From Miltoncostaea oceani (GTDB lineage: Bacteria > Actinomycetota > Thermoleophilia > Miltoncostaeales > Miltoncostaeaceae), in the NCBI RefSeq assembly GCF_018141545.1, contig NZ_CP064356.1, forward strand, positions 3,051,001-3,115,000: 64,000 bases of DNA, given 5' to 3'. Both the position numbers and the translations under genes were made by a program. The notes under the pieces are model-generated. The model was not told the origin of the DNA. It did no database searches and saw nothing but the letters and a program-made list of their open reading frames with translations. Shown in pieces: positions 1 to 8,833 of this stretch; positions within the stretch are counted from its first letter, which is position 1; every line of letters begins with the position of its first letter.

Positions 1-55
1 CCGGTGGGCCGAGCGCGCCGCCCGACCCGTAGTGGATCGGCTCCCGCCGCCGGGT

Positions 56-904
56 CTAAAGCCAGCCGTACCGCCGCAGCACCGCGAGCAGCCCGACCAC
101 CGCCAGCACGGGCAGGAGGAGGCCCAGCACGACGAACCACGCCCCTCCCCCGATGTGGGCGACGAGCCACGGGAAGTTCTGCCCGAAGAACCCCGTCAGG
201 AACGTCAGCGGCAGGAAGATCACGGCGACGGCGGTGAGCCGTTTAACGACGTCGTTCTGGCGGTCGGTCATCGCGTCGTGGAGCGCCTCGCGGAGCACCT
301 CGACCTCCCCGCCGATCTGCGCCATCCGCTCCGAGCCGTTGCGCAGGGCCCGGGTGACGGCCTCCCCGGCGTCGTCGAGCCCCTCCCCCTGGCTGAGGCG
401 CAGCAGCACGTCGCGCTGCGGCAGGACGGCCCGGCGGAGCCCGGCGAGGCGGCGGCGGACGGCGGCGAGGTCGCCCGGCCGGCCGTCCTCGATGGCCTCC
501 ACGTCGCCGTCGAGGCCGCGCACCAGGTCGACGAGCGAGGTGACGAGGGCCCGGGCGACGGCCTCCAGCGCCCCCGCGGGCCCGCGCTCCGCCCGGGGCG
601 TCGTGGCCAGCGCGGCGCAGGGCTGGTCGTGCACCGTCACGAGCCAGCCCGGCCCGATGATGCAGCGCACCTCCCCGAGGCCGTCGTCGAGGTCCGACTC
701 GACGGCGCCGACGAGGGTCACGACGGTGTAGTCGCCCTCGTCGAGGATCCCCGGGCGCGGCGCGCGCCCGCCGGCGGGCATGCGGTCGACGGCGATCCCG
801 TACCGGGCGTGCAGGTCCTCCAGCTCCCGCGCCGAGGGCGCGTGGAGGTCGACCCACTCGAAGCCGGGGTCCTCGGGCCCTCCGACGATCACCTTCTCGT
901 GCAC
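56..904 (-). CDS. CorA-like divalent cation channel
   Basis: This 282-residue protein has the layout of a CorA/MIT-family magnesium or cobalt channel: a long soluble, largely helical N-terminal region and two C-terminal membrane helices. The loop after the first helix reads TFLTGFFGQNFPW, matching the family signature except that GMN is replaced by GQN. I chose the GTG at 904 because GGAGGG lies seven bases upstream; the open frame extends to 1060 without further family similarity. It should sit in the cytoplasmic membrane and conduct Mg2+ or a related ion. The family call is firm, but the ion is uncertain because the selectivity motif is altered. Confidence 0.85.
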   Translation of the reverse strand: MHEKVIVGGPEDPGFEWVDLHAPSARELEDLHARYGIAVDRMPAGGRAPRPGILDEGDYTVVTLVGAVESDLDDGLGEVRCIIGPGWLVTVHDQPCAALATTPRAERGPAGALEAVARALVTSLVDLVRGLDGDVEAIEDGRPGDLAAVRRRLAGLRRAVLPQRDVLLRLSQGEGLDDAGEAVTRALRNGSERMAQIGGEVEVLREALHDAMTDRQNDVVKRLTAVAVIFLPLTFLTGFFGQNFPWLVAHIGGGAWFVVLGLLLPVLAVVGLLAVLRRYGWL

Positions 905-1047
905 CGCGTGCCCTCCGTCGCCGCCGGCGGCCGCTCTCCCCCCGTCCCGCGGGGCGGCCCCGGCGCAGCGGCGAGGATACCCCCGGGGTGGTCGCGCGCG
1001 GACGGCGGGGGGTTCGGGCCGGCACGGCCCGGGGGATGCTCCGGGGC

Positions 1048-1527
1048 ATGCCGATCCCACGGAAGGTCCTCATCCCGCTCGCCCTGCTCGCCCTCTGCGG
1101 GGCCCCGGTCGCCGCCACGGCGGCCGGCAACCCGTACACCGCCGCCGGCGTCTGCGGTCCCGGATACGCGCCGATCGACCGCCACAAGCTCTTCGCGACG
1201 GCGCCGTACGACGGCGCCCGGGTGCACCTCGCCACCATCGTCCTCACCTACAACTCCTCCACCGGCAGGAACTGCGTGGTGACGTTGAAGGAGCGCCGCC
1301 TCGGAAAGCCCGACCACGTGTACGCCCAGGTGCAGACGCGGCCGGCGTCCCCGACGAGCGCCGACGGGGACGCGGGGCGGTTCAGGTACTTCGCGGGCCC
1401 GACGTACGTGTACGCGCCCGGCAGGAAGGTCCGGTGGGGCGGCGGCACCATCCAGAGGCTCCCGGGCTACGAGGTCCCGACGTTCGTGAACTCGGCGTAC
1501 CTCAGCCCGTGGGAGCACGGGGGCTGA
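1048..1527 (+). CDS. secreted protein of unknown function
   Basis: I do not recognise this 159-residue protein. The N-terminus (basic residues, then LIPLALLALCGAPVAATAA) is a clear Sec signal peptide with likely cleavage after ATAA near residue 22. The mature part is rich in Tyr, Gly and Arg and has two cysteines, which could form one disulphide outside the cell. The ATG at 1048 was chosen because it places the signal peptide at the N-terminus; the frame is open further upstream. It converges on recR with a strong hairpin between them. No catalytic motif is visible. Confidence 0.7.
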   Translation: MPIPRKVLIPLALLALCGAPVAATAAGNPYTAAGVCGPGYAPIDRHKLFATAPYDGARVHLATIVLTYNSSTGRNCVVTLKERRLGKPDHVYAQVQTRPASPTSADGDAGRFRYFAGPTYVYAPGRKVRWGGGTIQRLPGYEVPTFVNSAYLSPWEHGG

Positions 1528-1535
1528 CGGATCGT

Positions 1536-1570
1536 CCGCGGGGGCGGGCCACGGCGGCCCGCCCCCGCGG
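1536..1570. terminator. GC hairpin between convergent genes
   Basis: A perfect 15-base-pair inverted repeat (CCGCGGGGGCGGGCC and its complement) with a five-base loop lies in the 46 bases between two convergent genes. There is no clear T-tract, as is common for high-GC actinobacterial terminators, so it may work in both directions. Confidence 0.6.
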
Positions 1571-1573
1571 CGG

Positions 1574-2164
1574 CTAGAGCTCGCGACGCCCCAGCAGGGC
1601 GCGCCCCAGGGTGAGCTCGTCGGCGTGCTCCAGGTCGGCGCCGACCGGCAGCCCGCTCGCCAGGCGCGTGACCCGCACCCGTCCGCGCACCAGGTCGGCG
1701 AGGTGGAGGGCGGTCGCCTCCCCCGACATCGTCGGGTTGGTCGCGATCACCAGCTCGACGACGTCGTCGGCCTCGATCCGCGCGACCAGTTCCGCGATCC
1801 GCAGGTCGCCGGGGTCGACCCCGTCGATCGGCGAGAGCGCGCCGCCGAGCACGTGGTACCGGCCGCGGTACTCGTGGGTCCTCTCGATCGGGAGGATCGC
1901 CGACGGCTCCTCGACGGCGCAGAGCAGGCTGGGGTCGCGCCGGGGGTCCGCGCAGATCGGGCACAGCTCCGCCTCGGCGAAGCTGAAGCACACGGCGCAC
2001 GGCCGCAGGCGGTCCGCCATCTCGACGAGGGCCTCCGCGAGGCCGCGTGAGCGCTCCTTCGGCGCCTTCATCATGTGGAACGCCAGCCGCTGCGCGCTGC
2101 GCGGGCCGATGCCCGGCAGGCGCGCCAGCTCGGTGACGAGCCGCTCGATGGAGGGGGTGAGCAC
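1574..2164 (-). CDS. recR: recombination mediator RecR
   Basis: RecR of normal length (196 residues). It acts with RecO/RecF to load RecA at gapped DNA. In order it shows an N-terminal helix-hairpin-helix (LPGIGPRSAQRLAF), a four-cysteine zinc motif (CAVC ... CPIC, residues ~56-71), and a Toprim region with AILPIERTHEYRGRYHVL and GALSPIDG. It follows the ybaB/ebfC and dnaX genes on the same strand, the classic dnaX-ybaB-recR operon order. Key residues appear intact and the start ATG gives the expected N-terminus. Confidence 0.97.
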   Translation of the reverse strand: MLTPSIERLVTELARLPGIGPRSAQRLAFHMMKAPKERSRGLAEALVEMADRLRPCAVCFSFAEAELCPICADPRRDPSLLCAVEEPSAILPIERTHEYRGRYHVLGGALSPIDGVDPGDLRIAELVARIEADDVVELVIATNPTMSGEATALHLADLVRGRVRVTRLASGLPVGADLEHADELTLGRALLGRREL

Positions 2165-2185
2165 GGCCGTGCGGGGTCGGCCGGC

Positions 2186-2512
2186 CTAGAGGCCGGGCAG
2201 CCCCAGACCCGAGAGGCCGCCGGTGATCGAGCCGAGGCGGTTCTGGGCGTGCTCCTGCGCGGCCCGCATGGCCTCGTTGACGGCGGCGACGATGACGTCC
2301 TGCAGCAGCTCGACGTCGTCGGGGTCGACCGCGGCCGGGTCGATCGTGATCTCGAGCAGCTCCAGGCCGCCGCTGACGCGCGCGGTGACGGCGCCGCCGC
2401 CCGCGGTGCCCGTGACGGACTCCTGCTGGAGCTCGGCCTGCACGCGGGCCATGTCCTCCTGCATCTTCTGCATCTGCTTCATCATCTTCTGCGGGTTCAT
2501 GCCGTGGGTCAT
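2186..2512 (-). CDS. ebfC: YbaB/EbfC nucleoid-associated protein
   Basis: A 108-residue YbaB/EbfC-family protein, a small dimeric DNA-binding nucleoid protein. The N-terminal helix is rich in Met, Gln and Lys (MMKQMQKMQEDMARVQAEL), and the central strand region with SGGLELLEITIDP matches the family. It lies between dnaX and recR, 21 bases from recR and 19 from dnaX, so the three are very probably co-transcribed. The exact role in repair or chromosome organisation is not settled for this family. Confidence 0.93.
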   Translation of the reverse strand: MTHGMNPQKMMKQMQKMQEDMARVQAELQQESVTGTAGGGAVTARVSGGLELLEITIDPAAVDPDDVELLQDVIVAAVNEAMRAAQEHAQNRLGSITGGLSGLGLPGL

Positions 2513-2531
2513 CGTGGTCTCCCTGGGGGGG

Positions 2532-4328
2532 TCAGGTGCGGTCGCCGCCCTCCTCGACGGCCCCGAACATCGTCTTCAGCTCGTCGAGCAGCGACTCGTG
2601 GTCCTTCGGCTCCGCGGGGCGCTCGGAGATCGTCTGCACCGGCGCCTCGCCCGGCACGAAGTCGATCGCGAGCGTGTGGCCCGACACGGTCCGCACGGCG
2701 CCGCGGACGCGCTCGCGGTGCTCGGGGCGCCCGAGCATGCTGGCCCGCATCGTGCTCGTGACGGCGACCTCCATGGCGCCGTCGCCGACCACGGCGGGCC
2801 GCGACCCGTCGAGGAAGCCCCGCGTCGGCGGCGCCTCCCGCTCGAGCAGCTCGAGGACCTGCGTCCACAGGCGGGTCATGTGCTCGAGGTCGGCGGGGGC
2901 GGACGGATCGTGCGGCGGCGGCGCGGCCGGGGCCGGGGCCGGGGCGGCGGCGAGGGGCGCCTCGTCCTCGCGTCCCGGGTCGCCGTCGAGCACGTCGTCG
3001 ACGTCGTCGAGGTCGGGCAGGCCCGCGGGGGCCGGCGGCGGCGGGGTGGCCGCGGCGGGCGGCGGCGCGGGCGCGGACGCGGCCGCGGGCTCCGCCGCGG
3101 CGACCGGCGCCGGGGCGACGGGGGGCGGCGCGGCGGGGGGCGCGGGACGGGCCGGGGCCGCGGCGGGGCGGCCCGCCTCGAGCGCCTCGATGCGGGCGGC
3201 GAGGGCGGCGGTGGACGGGTCGAGCGAGGGGCGGCTCAGCCGGGCGGCGACCAGCTCGAGCTGCAGGCGCGGGTCGGCGCCGCCGTGGCGGATCCGCACC
3301 TGGGCGTCGGCGAGCAGGTCGAGCCCGCGGACCACCTGGGCGTCGGCGAGCTGGTTCGCCTGCGCCTGCAGGCGGGCGATCTCCTCGGGTGCGAACGCCC
3401 ACTCGTCGCGGGGGCGCGCCCCCTGCTGCAGGAGGCAGACGAACCGCAGGTGGGTCACGAGGCCGCGCATCGCCTGCTCGGGGTCGACCGGCCCGTCGAG
3501 GGTCTCCTGCAGCAGCTCGAACGCGCCGGCGGCCTCACCGGCGGCCATCAGGTCGACGAGCTCGAAGATCGTCTCCCGGGCGACGGCGCCGAGCAGCTCG
3601 AGGGCGTCGCCCGGCTCGACGCGCCCGCCGGCGTACGTCGAGATCTGGTCGAGCAGGCCGAGGGCGTCGCGGTACGACCCGTCGGCGGCGCGGGCGAGGA
3701 TGTCGAGGGCGGACTCGGTGGTCTCGATGCCCTCGGCGCGGGCGACCCGCTCGAGCACCCGGACCAGCGCCGGCAGGCCCGGCTTGCGGAGCACGTAGTG
3801 CTGCAACCGCGACCGGATCGTCCCGAGGATCTCCCACGGGTGGGTGGTGCAGAGGATGACGACGAGGTGCGGCGGCGGCTCCTCGAGCGTCTTCAGGAGG
3901 GCGCTCGCCGCGTCGGGGGTGATCTGGTGCGCCTCGTCCATGATCGTCACCCGGTACCGGCAGGCGACGGGCGCGTACCGGACCGTCTCGAGCCACTCGC
4001 GCATCTCGTCGATGCGGCGGGCGCTCGAGGCGGCGTCGACCTCGATGACGTCCATCCAGTCCTGGTGGCCGGTCCGCAGGCACGAGTCGCAGTGGCCGCA
4101 GGGCTCCGAGGTGGGGCCGGGGCTCGTCTGGCAGTTGAGGCACCGCGCGAGGATGCGGGCGGTCGTGGTCTTGCCCGTCCCGCGCGGCCCCGAGAACAGG
4201 AAGCCCTGGGCGGGGTGCCCCGAGCGCAGCGCGTTCCCGAGCGCCCGGGCGACGTGGTCCTGCCCCACCATGTCGGCGAAGGTCGCCGGCCGGTGGCGGT
4301 TGTACAGGCTCGTGCCCGCCTCGCTCAC
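2532..4328 (-). CDS. dnaX: DNA polymerase III gamma/tau subunit
   Basis: DnaX, 598 residues, the clamp-loader ATPase of the replisome. Visible parts are Walker A GPRGTGKTTTARILA (~residues 45-59), a zinc module CLNC...CGHCDSC, the Walker B/DEAH-like segment IMDEAHQITPDAASALLK, and the sensor-1 area. A long Ala/Pro linker (~380-480) leads to a C-terminal tau-like domain. The Ala/Pro linker is typical of high-GC bacteria. It is first in the dnaX-ebfC-recR operon, with the SRP RNA gene just upstream on the same strand. I saw no obvious programmed-frameshift slippery A-run. Confidence 0.96.
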   Translation of the reverse strand: MSEAGTSLYNRHRPATFADMVGQDHVARALGNALRSGHPAQGFLFSGPRGTGKTTTARILARCLNCQTSPGPTSEPCGHCDSCLRTGHQDWMDVIEVDAASSARRIDEMREWLETVRYAPVACRYRVTIMDEAHQITPDAASALLKTLEEPPPHLVVILCTTHPWEILGTIRSRLQHYVLRKPGLPALVRVLERVARAEGIETTESALDILARAADGSYRDALGLLDQISTYAGGRVEPGDALELLGAVARETIFELVDLMAAGEAAGAFELLQETLDGPVDPEQAMRGLVTHLRFVCLLQQGARPRDEWAFAPEEIARLQAQANQLADAQVVRGLDLLADAQVRIRHGGADPRLQLELVAARLSRPSLDPSTAALAARIEALEAGRPAAAPARPAPPAAPPPVAPAPVAAAEPAAASAPAPPPAAATPPPPAPAGLPDLDDVDDVLDGDPGREDEAPLAAAPAPAPAAPPPHDPSAPADLEHMTRLWTQVLELLEREAPPTRGFLDGSRPAVVGDGAMEVAVTSTMRASMLGRPEHRERVRGAVRTVSGHTLAIDFVPGEAPVQTISERPAEPKDHESLLDELKTMFGAVEEGGDRT

Positions 4329-4455
4329 TCGCTCGCCCTCCCGGTGCGCGCCTCGCCGTGGGCGAGGGCCCGCCCCGGTGGGCCGTTCAAAGAGATGTGG
4401 CCGTGCACCCGCCGTCGAAGCGCGAATCCAGGGTGAGCCCCGTGCCGCCTGCTCC

Positions 4456-4552
4456 GGCGAGGTTGCCCCACTGCGCGTGAACGGATCCGCTTAAGGCTGC
4501 TTCCTTCCGGACCTGACCTGGTTCGCGGTCGCCCACCGAATGGGACCTCGCC
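4456..4552 (-). ncRNA. ffs: small signal recognition particle RNA (4.5S-like)
   Basis: Read on the minus strand, this stretch contains the nearly universal SRP domain IV core GGTCAGGTCCGGAAGGAAGC. Its ends, GGCGAGGT and ACCTCGCC, are exactly complementary, closing a hairpin of about 97 nucleotides, the usual size of the small bacterial SRP RNA. It binds Ffh and directs membrane proteins to the translocon. It lies upstream of dnaX, a placement seen in many bacteria. The ends are set by the closing helix and could be a few bases longer. Confidence 0.95.
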
Positions 4553-4725
4553 ATCAACGCTGCTCTGCACGGAGCCGAGACCTGGGACCGGCCCCTCGGA
4601 CGGGAATTCTGCCCCGCTGTAGCGGATTGCGGGTACAGGGCACCGCTAGCTCCCCGCCTAGCACGGCCACCGGTCGAGGATAGTCCACCGGAGGGGCCGG
4701 CGCGAGGGCCGGCACCCGCGGACCG

Positions 4726-5007
4726 TCAGCGATCGCGCTTGCGGCCGAACGGCAGCTTCGGGCCGATCTGCTCGCCGCGCCGCGCCGCGCCGGTCGCGCC
4801 GAAGAACGCGGCGACCCCGCCGCCGAGCATCGCGACGGTGAACGCGAGGTACGCCCATCCGCGGACGCCGCTGTCGCGGCCGAGCAGCTCGAACAGCCCC
4901 CACATGAGGGTGCCCCACACCGCCCCGAGCACGACGCCCGTGAGCACGATCGCGATCCGCGACCTCTGCGGGGCCTCGGCCCCCTCCTGCTTCGTCGCCT
5001 TCGCCAC
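4726..5007 (-). CDS. small two-helix membrane protein
   Basis: I do not recognise this 93-residue protein. Two hydrophobic segments are evident: IAIVLTGVVLGAVWGTLMW (~19-37) and a second around WAYLAFTVAMLGGGVAAFF (~53-72). The tail is strongly basic (FGRKRDR), suggesting cytoplasmic ends. The GTG at 5007 begins a sensible N-terminus, but the ribosome binding site is weak. It lies between the SRP RNA and the bicarbonate transporter gene. A size and topology like this also occur in small AtpI-like proteins, but I see no specific signature. Confidence 0.65.
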   Translation of the reverse strand: MAKATKQEGAEAPQRSRIAIVLTGVVLGAVWGTLMWGLFELLGRDSGVRGWAYLAFTVAMLGGGVAAFFGATGAARRGEQIGPKLPFGRKRDR

Positions 5008-5075
5008 GGCCGGGAGCCTACTGGACGCGGGGCCGCGCCTCGGCGGGGCGCGCGGACCGCCACGCCGGGGGGCGG

Positions 5076-6032
5076 TCATGCGACGGCGTGGGCGAGCGCC
5101 GTGAACAGGGGGATCCCGAACACGAGGTTGAGGGGGAACGTGATCCCGAGGCTGGCGGTGAGGTAGAGCGCGGGGTTGGCCGCCGGGAGGGCGATCCGCA
5201 CGGCGGCGGGGGCGGCGATGTACGACGCGCTCGCCCCCATCACCCCGAGCAGCGCCGCGCCGCCGACCGACAGGCCGGCCGCGGTCCCGAGCAGCACCCC
5301 GGCGGTCCCGTTCACGAGCGGGACCGCGGTCCCGAAAGCGAGGAGCCCGAACCCCGCGGAGCGGAGTCCGGCCGCGCGCCGCGCGGCGGTGACTCCGAGG
5401 TCCAGCAGGAAGAGGGTGAGGGCCCCGAGGAACAGGTCGCGGAACAGGGGGTCGACGGGCGCCGCGCCGTCGGCGCCGGCGACGGCGCCGATGACCAGTC
5501 CCCCGGCGAGCAGCAGGACGCTGCGCCCGAGGAGCGCCTCCTTCACGGCGGCACGGCGGGCGGAGCCCACGGCGCCGGCGGCGAGCGCCAGGCCGACGAC
5601 GATGCCCGGCACCTCGAGCAGGGCGAGGAGCGCGGGGGCGTACGCCTCCACGGGGATGCCGCCCTGCTCGAGCACGCTGACGGCGGCGGCGAAGGTGACC
5701 GCGGACACGGACCCGTAGTGCGCCGCGAGCGCCCCGGCGTCCACCGGCCCGAGCGAGAGCAGTCGCCGCGCCACCAGGAAGGCGACGCACGGCGTGAGCA
5801 CGCCCAGCCCGAGCGTCGCCGCGGCCGGCGCCACCAGCTCACCGGGGTCGGCCGCGGAGAGCGCGACGCCCCCCTTCAGCCCGATCGCGAGCAGCAGGTA
5901 GGACGAGAGCGCGGACGTGACGACCTCGGGGAGGCGGAGGTCGCTGCCGGCCGCGGTGGCGACGACCCCGAGGACGAAGGCGAGGACCATCGGGGAGGTG
6001 AGCGTCTCCCGCAGCAGATCGACGGTGCCCAA
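5076..6032 (-). CDS. SbtA-like sodium-dependent bicarbonate transporter
   Basis: A 318-residue polytopic protein of the Sbt_1/SbtA family, which imports bicarbonate with sodium. Diagnostic stretches are HYGSVSAVTFAAA in the first half and ASASYIAAPAAVRIALP plus LGITFPLNLVFGIPL near the C-terminus. About ten hydrophobic helices arranged as two similar halves can be traced. I chose the TTG at 6032 because GGGAGGG precedes it by three to four bases; the frame continues to 6092. No PII-like sbtB gene is adjacent. It is divergent from the nitroreductase-like gene. Confidence 0.85.
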   Translation of the reverse strand: MGTVDLLRETLTSPMVLAFVLGVVATAAGSDLRLPEVVTSALSSYLLLAIGLKGGVALSAADPGELVAPAAATLGLGVLTPCVAFLVARRLLSLGPVDAGALAAHYGSVSAVTFAAAVSVLEQGGIPVEAYAPALLALLEVPGIVVGLALAAGAVGSARRAAVKEALLGRSVLLLAGGLVIGAVAGADGAAPVDPLFRDLFLGALTLFLLDLGVTAARRAAGLRSAGFGLLAFGTAVPLVNGTAGVLLGTAAGLSVGGAALLGVMGASASYIAAPAAVRIALPAANPALYLTASLGITFPLNLVFGIPLFTALAHAVA

Positions 6033-6063
6033 GCGCCCTCCCTGCCCGCGTGCGACGCCGGCT

Positions 6064-6091
6064 TGACGCGATTTGCATTTCAGGTTATGCA
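6064..6091 (+). promoter_or_regulatory. candidate promoter for the nitroreductase-like gene
   Basis: TTGACG (6064-6069) and TATGCA (6086-6091) are spaced 16 bases apart in the divergent intergenic region. The same region carries the inverted pair CAGGTT ... AACCTG (6081-6112), which could be an operator. This is read from sequence alone. Confidence 0.4.
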
Positions 6092-6158
6092 TACCACGCT
6101 ATATGAAACCTGCAATTCCGGGCGTACGCGGCCGGCGCCGACCCCTCGAGGAGATCCG

Positions 6159-7196
6159 ATGTCCCGTCCCGCGCCCACCGCGAGCATCCCGGCGTCCGCC
6201 GACGACATCCCGGACGTGCCCGTGCTCCAGGCGATCGGCGATCGCCGGACGATCCGCTACTACGACCCGGACAGGAAGGTCGAGGAGTGGAAGATCCAGG
6301 CGGTGCTGCAGGCGGGGCGGCTCGCCTCCTGCCAGGGGAACATCAACGCCACCGAGGCGATCGTCGTCGACCGTGAGACCTGTGATCTCTGGGACGACAT
6401 CGAGGAGTGCGTGTCGGGCTTCAACGTCCAGATGATCAACCAGAGCTCGCACATCATCTTCTGGCTGACGAACCTGAACGCCTGGTACGGCCGCGCCAAC
6501 GACGGCCTGTCGACCCTCGCCCTGTCCGGCGCGCTCACCAAGTACCACGGCTGGAACTACGACTTCTCGATGACGCAGACGATCCCGCGTCTGATGAGCT
6601 TCCCCACCGAGCGCACCGACCTCCTGCTGCGGTTCGAGACGGGCCTCGCCGTCTCCCAGGCGATGATGTGCGGGAACGCGCTCGGCCTCGGGCAGAGCCT
6701 GATCGCGTTCGGCCGCAAGCCCGGCGGCATCGAGGGCGTCTTCGGGTTGCCGCCCCACTACCGGTTCACCTGGGCCCACGTCCTCGGCTACCCGCTGGAG
6801 GACCGCACGGCCGGGGGGCAGCGTCCGCGCCTGAAGTTCGAGAAGCTCTTCCACAAGGACGCCTTCGGCACCCCCTACATGCCGGATCCCGAGGTGAACG
6901 AGCTCCTGCGGGCCAAGGGGATGCTCCAGGAGCAGGCGCCGCTCCCCGGCCGGATGGAGGAGCTCGACGCCCTCGCCGAGCGGTTCGGCCGGGATCCCGG
7001 GTGCGTGTCGTGGCCCGCTCGCGAGATCCAGCGCCTGATGGACGACGAGGACTGGGACTTCGGGCCGCGCATCCGCGAGCACGCCCAGAGCCTCCTGGAC
7101 CGGGGCGGGCTGCCCGAGTACCCCGAGGCGATGCGCGAGACCTTCGTCCGGCTGATGGAGGAGCACGGGCTCGACACCTCCAAGTACCTCAGCTGA
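6159..7196 (+). CDS. nitroreductase-family flavoprotein
   Basis: A 345-residue protein whose N-terminal two thirds look like a nitroreductase-fold FMN enzyme. It begins with the typical AIGDRRTIRYYDPD segment, has an AGRLASCQGN region where the FMN phosphate usually binds, and contains GLAVSQAMMCGNALGLGQ in the middle, resembling the family's dimer-core helix. It is longer than ordinary nitroreductases (about 200 residues), with a C-terminal helical extension of unknown role. GAGGAG precedes the ATG by five bases. The substrate cannot be inferred. It is followed eight bases later by the pyruvate-kinase-like gene. Confidence 0.75.
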   Translation: MSRPAPTASIPASADDIPDVPVLQAIGDRRTIRYYDPDRKVEEWKIQAVLQAGRLASCQGNINATEAIVVDRETCDLWDDIEECVSGFNVQMINQSSHIIFWLTNLNAWYGRANDGLSTLALSGALTKYHGWNYDFSMTQTIPRLMSFPTERTDLLLRFETGLAVSQAMMCGNALGLGQSLIAFGRKPGGIEGVFGLPPHYRFTWAHVLGYPLEDRTAGGQRPRLKFEKLFHKDAFGTPYMPDPEVNELLRAKGMLQEQAPLPGRMEELDALAERFGRDPGCVSWPAREIQRLMDDEDWDFGPRIREHAQSLLDRGGLPEYPEAMRETFVRLMEEHGLDTSKYLS

Positions 7197-7204
7197 TCCC
7201 CGGC

Positions 7205-8816
7205 ATGCACCCATCCGGTGCCCCGCATCGTGCAGGCGGAAGCACCGGGGACGACGTCGGGTCCCCGGCGGGACCCGGCGTCCCGGGCGTCCGCGACGCG
7301 CGGGCGCCCCTCGTGGGCGGTGCGGGGCCACCCTCGCTGCGGGAGCAGGTGGAGGACCTGCGCGGCCGATTGGTCGCCGCGGAGGGGCGGCACCACGCCG
7401 CGATCGCCGCGGCCGCGCCGGCCCACCGTGCCAGCGCCCGCAACCTCGTCCACTACGCCGCGCTGCGGAGCGCCGACCTCACCGATCTGCAGCAACGCCT
7501 GACGGAGGCCGGCCTCTCGTCGCTCGGTCGCTGCGAGGCGGCGGTGCTCGGCAGCGTCGAAGCCGTCCTCGACGTGCTCCTGCGCCTCGACGGGGACGGG
7601 TGGCGGGCCGGCGACCCCCGCACGGAGCTGACGCCGGGGGGTGGCGCGTGCGCTGCAGGCCGCACGCACGCGGACGATCCTCGCGGCGCCTCCGGAGCGG
7701 CGCCGGGCGGAGATCATGGTGACGATGCCGGCGAACGCGGCGACCGACGCCGGACTGGTCGGGGCCATGGTCGCGGCCGGCATGGACTGCGCCCGCATCA
7801 ACTGCGCCCACGACGGGCCGGAGGCGTGGGCGGCGATGATCGGGAAGGTGAGGGACGCGGCGCGGGCGGCGGACCGGAACGTCCGGATCCACATGGACCT
7901 CGGCGGGCCGAAGATCCGGACCGGGGCCGTGCCGCTGGGCGGGGTCCGCCTCCGGCGCGGGGACATGATGCTGCTCACGGCCGGCCTCGGGCCGGACCGG
8001 CCCGTGGCACGCGGGGCCGACGGCCGCCTGCGGCACCCGCCGCGCATCGGTTGCACGATCCCGGCGGCGCTGGCGCGCGTCGAGACGGGCCAGTCGATCT
8101 GGCTCGACGACGGGCGGGTCGCGGGCGTGGTGACCGACACGGGGCCCGACGGGCTCGAGGTCGTCGTCACGCGGGTGCCTCCGGGTGGCCACCGGCTCCG
8201 CGCGAACAAGGGCGTCAACCTGCCGGACACCGACCTCGGTGTACCGATGATGACCCCCGCGGACCGCCGAGCGCTGCCCTTCATCGCGCGGAACGCCGAC
8301 ATGGTGGGGCTGTCGTTCGTTCAGCGGCCGGAGGACGTCCTCGAGCTCCGCGCCGACCTCGACCGCCTCGGCGGACACGATGTCGCGACGGTGCTGAAGG
8401 TCGAGACCCGACGCGCGGTCCAGAGCCTCCCGGAGATCCTGCTGGCGGCGATGCGAGGTCCGGCGCTCGGGGTGATGATCGCGAGGGGGGACCTGGCGGT
8501 GGAGTGCGGATGGGAGCGCCTCGCGGAGGTGCAGGAGGACATCCTGTCCCTCAGCGCCGCCGTCCACGCACCGGTCATCTGGGCGACGCAGGTGCTCGAG
8601 GGACTCGCGCGGACCGGCGTGCCCTCGCGCGCCGAGATCAGCGACGTCGCGCTCGCCGAGAGGGCCGAGTGCGTCATGCTGAACAAGGGCTCCAACGTCA
8701 TCGAGGCCATGCGGCTGCTCGACGGCATCCTCGAGCGGATGCAGCACCGCCAGTCCCAGCGGCGGGCGCTGCTCCCACGGAGCGCCCCCCTCGCGCGGTT
8801 CGCCGAGGGGGGCTGA
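7205..8816 (+). CDS. pyruvate-kinase-family protein, interrupted by an apparent frameshift
   Basis: Two frames together encode one recognisable protein. The first (from ATG 7205) gives an N-terminal helical region with APAHRASARNLVHYAALRS and GLSSLGRCEAAVL, typical of the extended bacterial pyruvate kinase-like family. The second (from about 7641, where a GTG could also start) gives the kinase barrel: IMVTMPANA, MDLGGPKIRTG, GLSFVQRPEDV, VLKVETRRAV with the catalytic lysine, IARGDLAVE and WATQVLEGLA. The switch lies at a run of six G (7633-7638); removing one G joins the frames. The usual C-terminal allosteric domain is absent. It could be a sequencing error, a real pseudogene, or two ORFs. 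Confidence 0.75.
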
Positions 8817-8833
8817 GTCCGCGGGCCGGCTCG

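Noticed and set aside
32-1282. Plus-strand frame opposite the CorA-like gene
   Set aside because: Composition is Arg/Pro/Ala-rich without any family match, while the minus strand encodes recognisable CorA helices.
4726-5790. Long minus-strand frame upstream of the 93-residue membrane protein
   Set aside because: Only the last 93 codons look like protein; the upstream part is Arg-rich shadow sequence of the SbtA-like gene.
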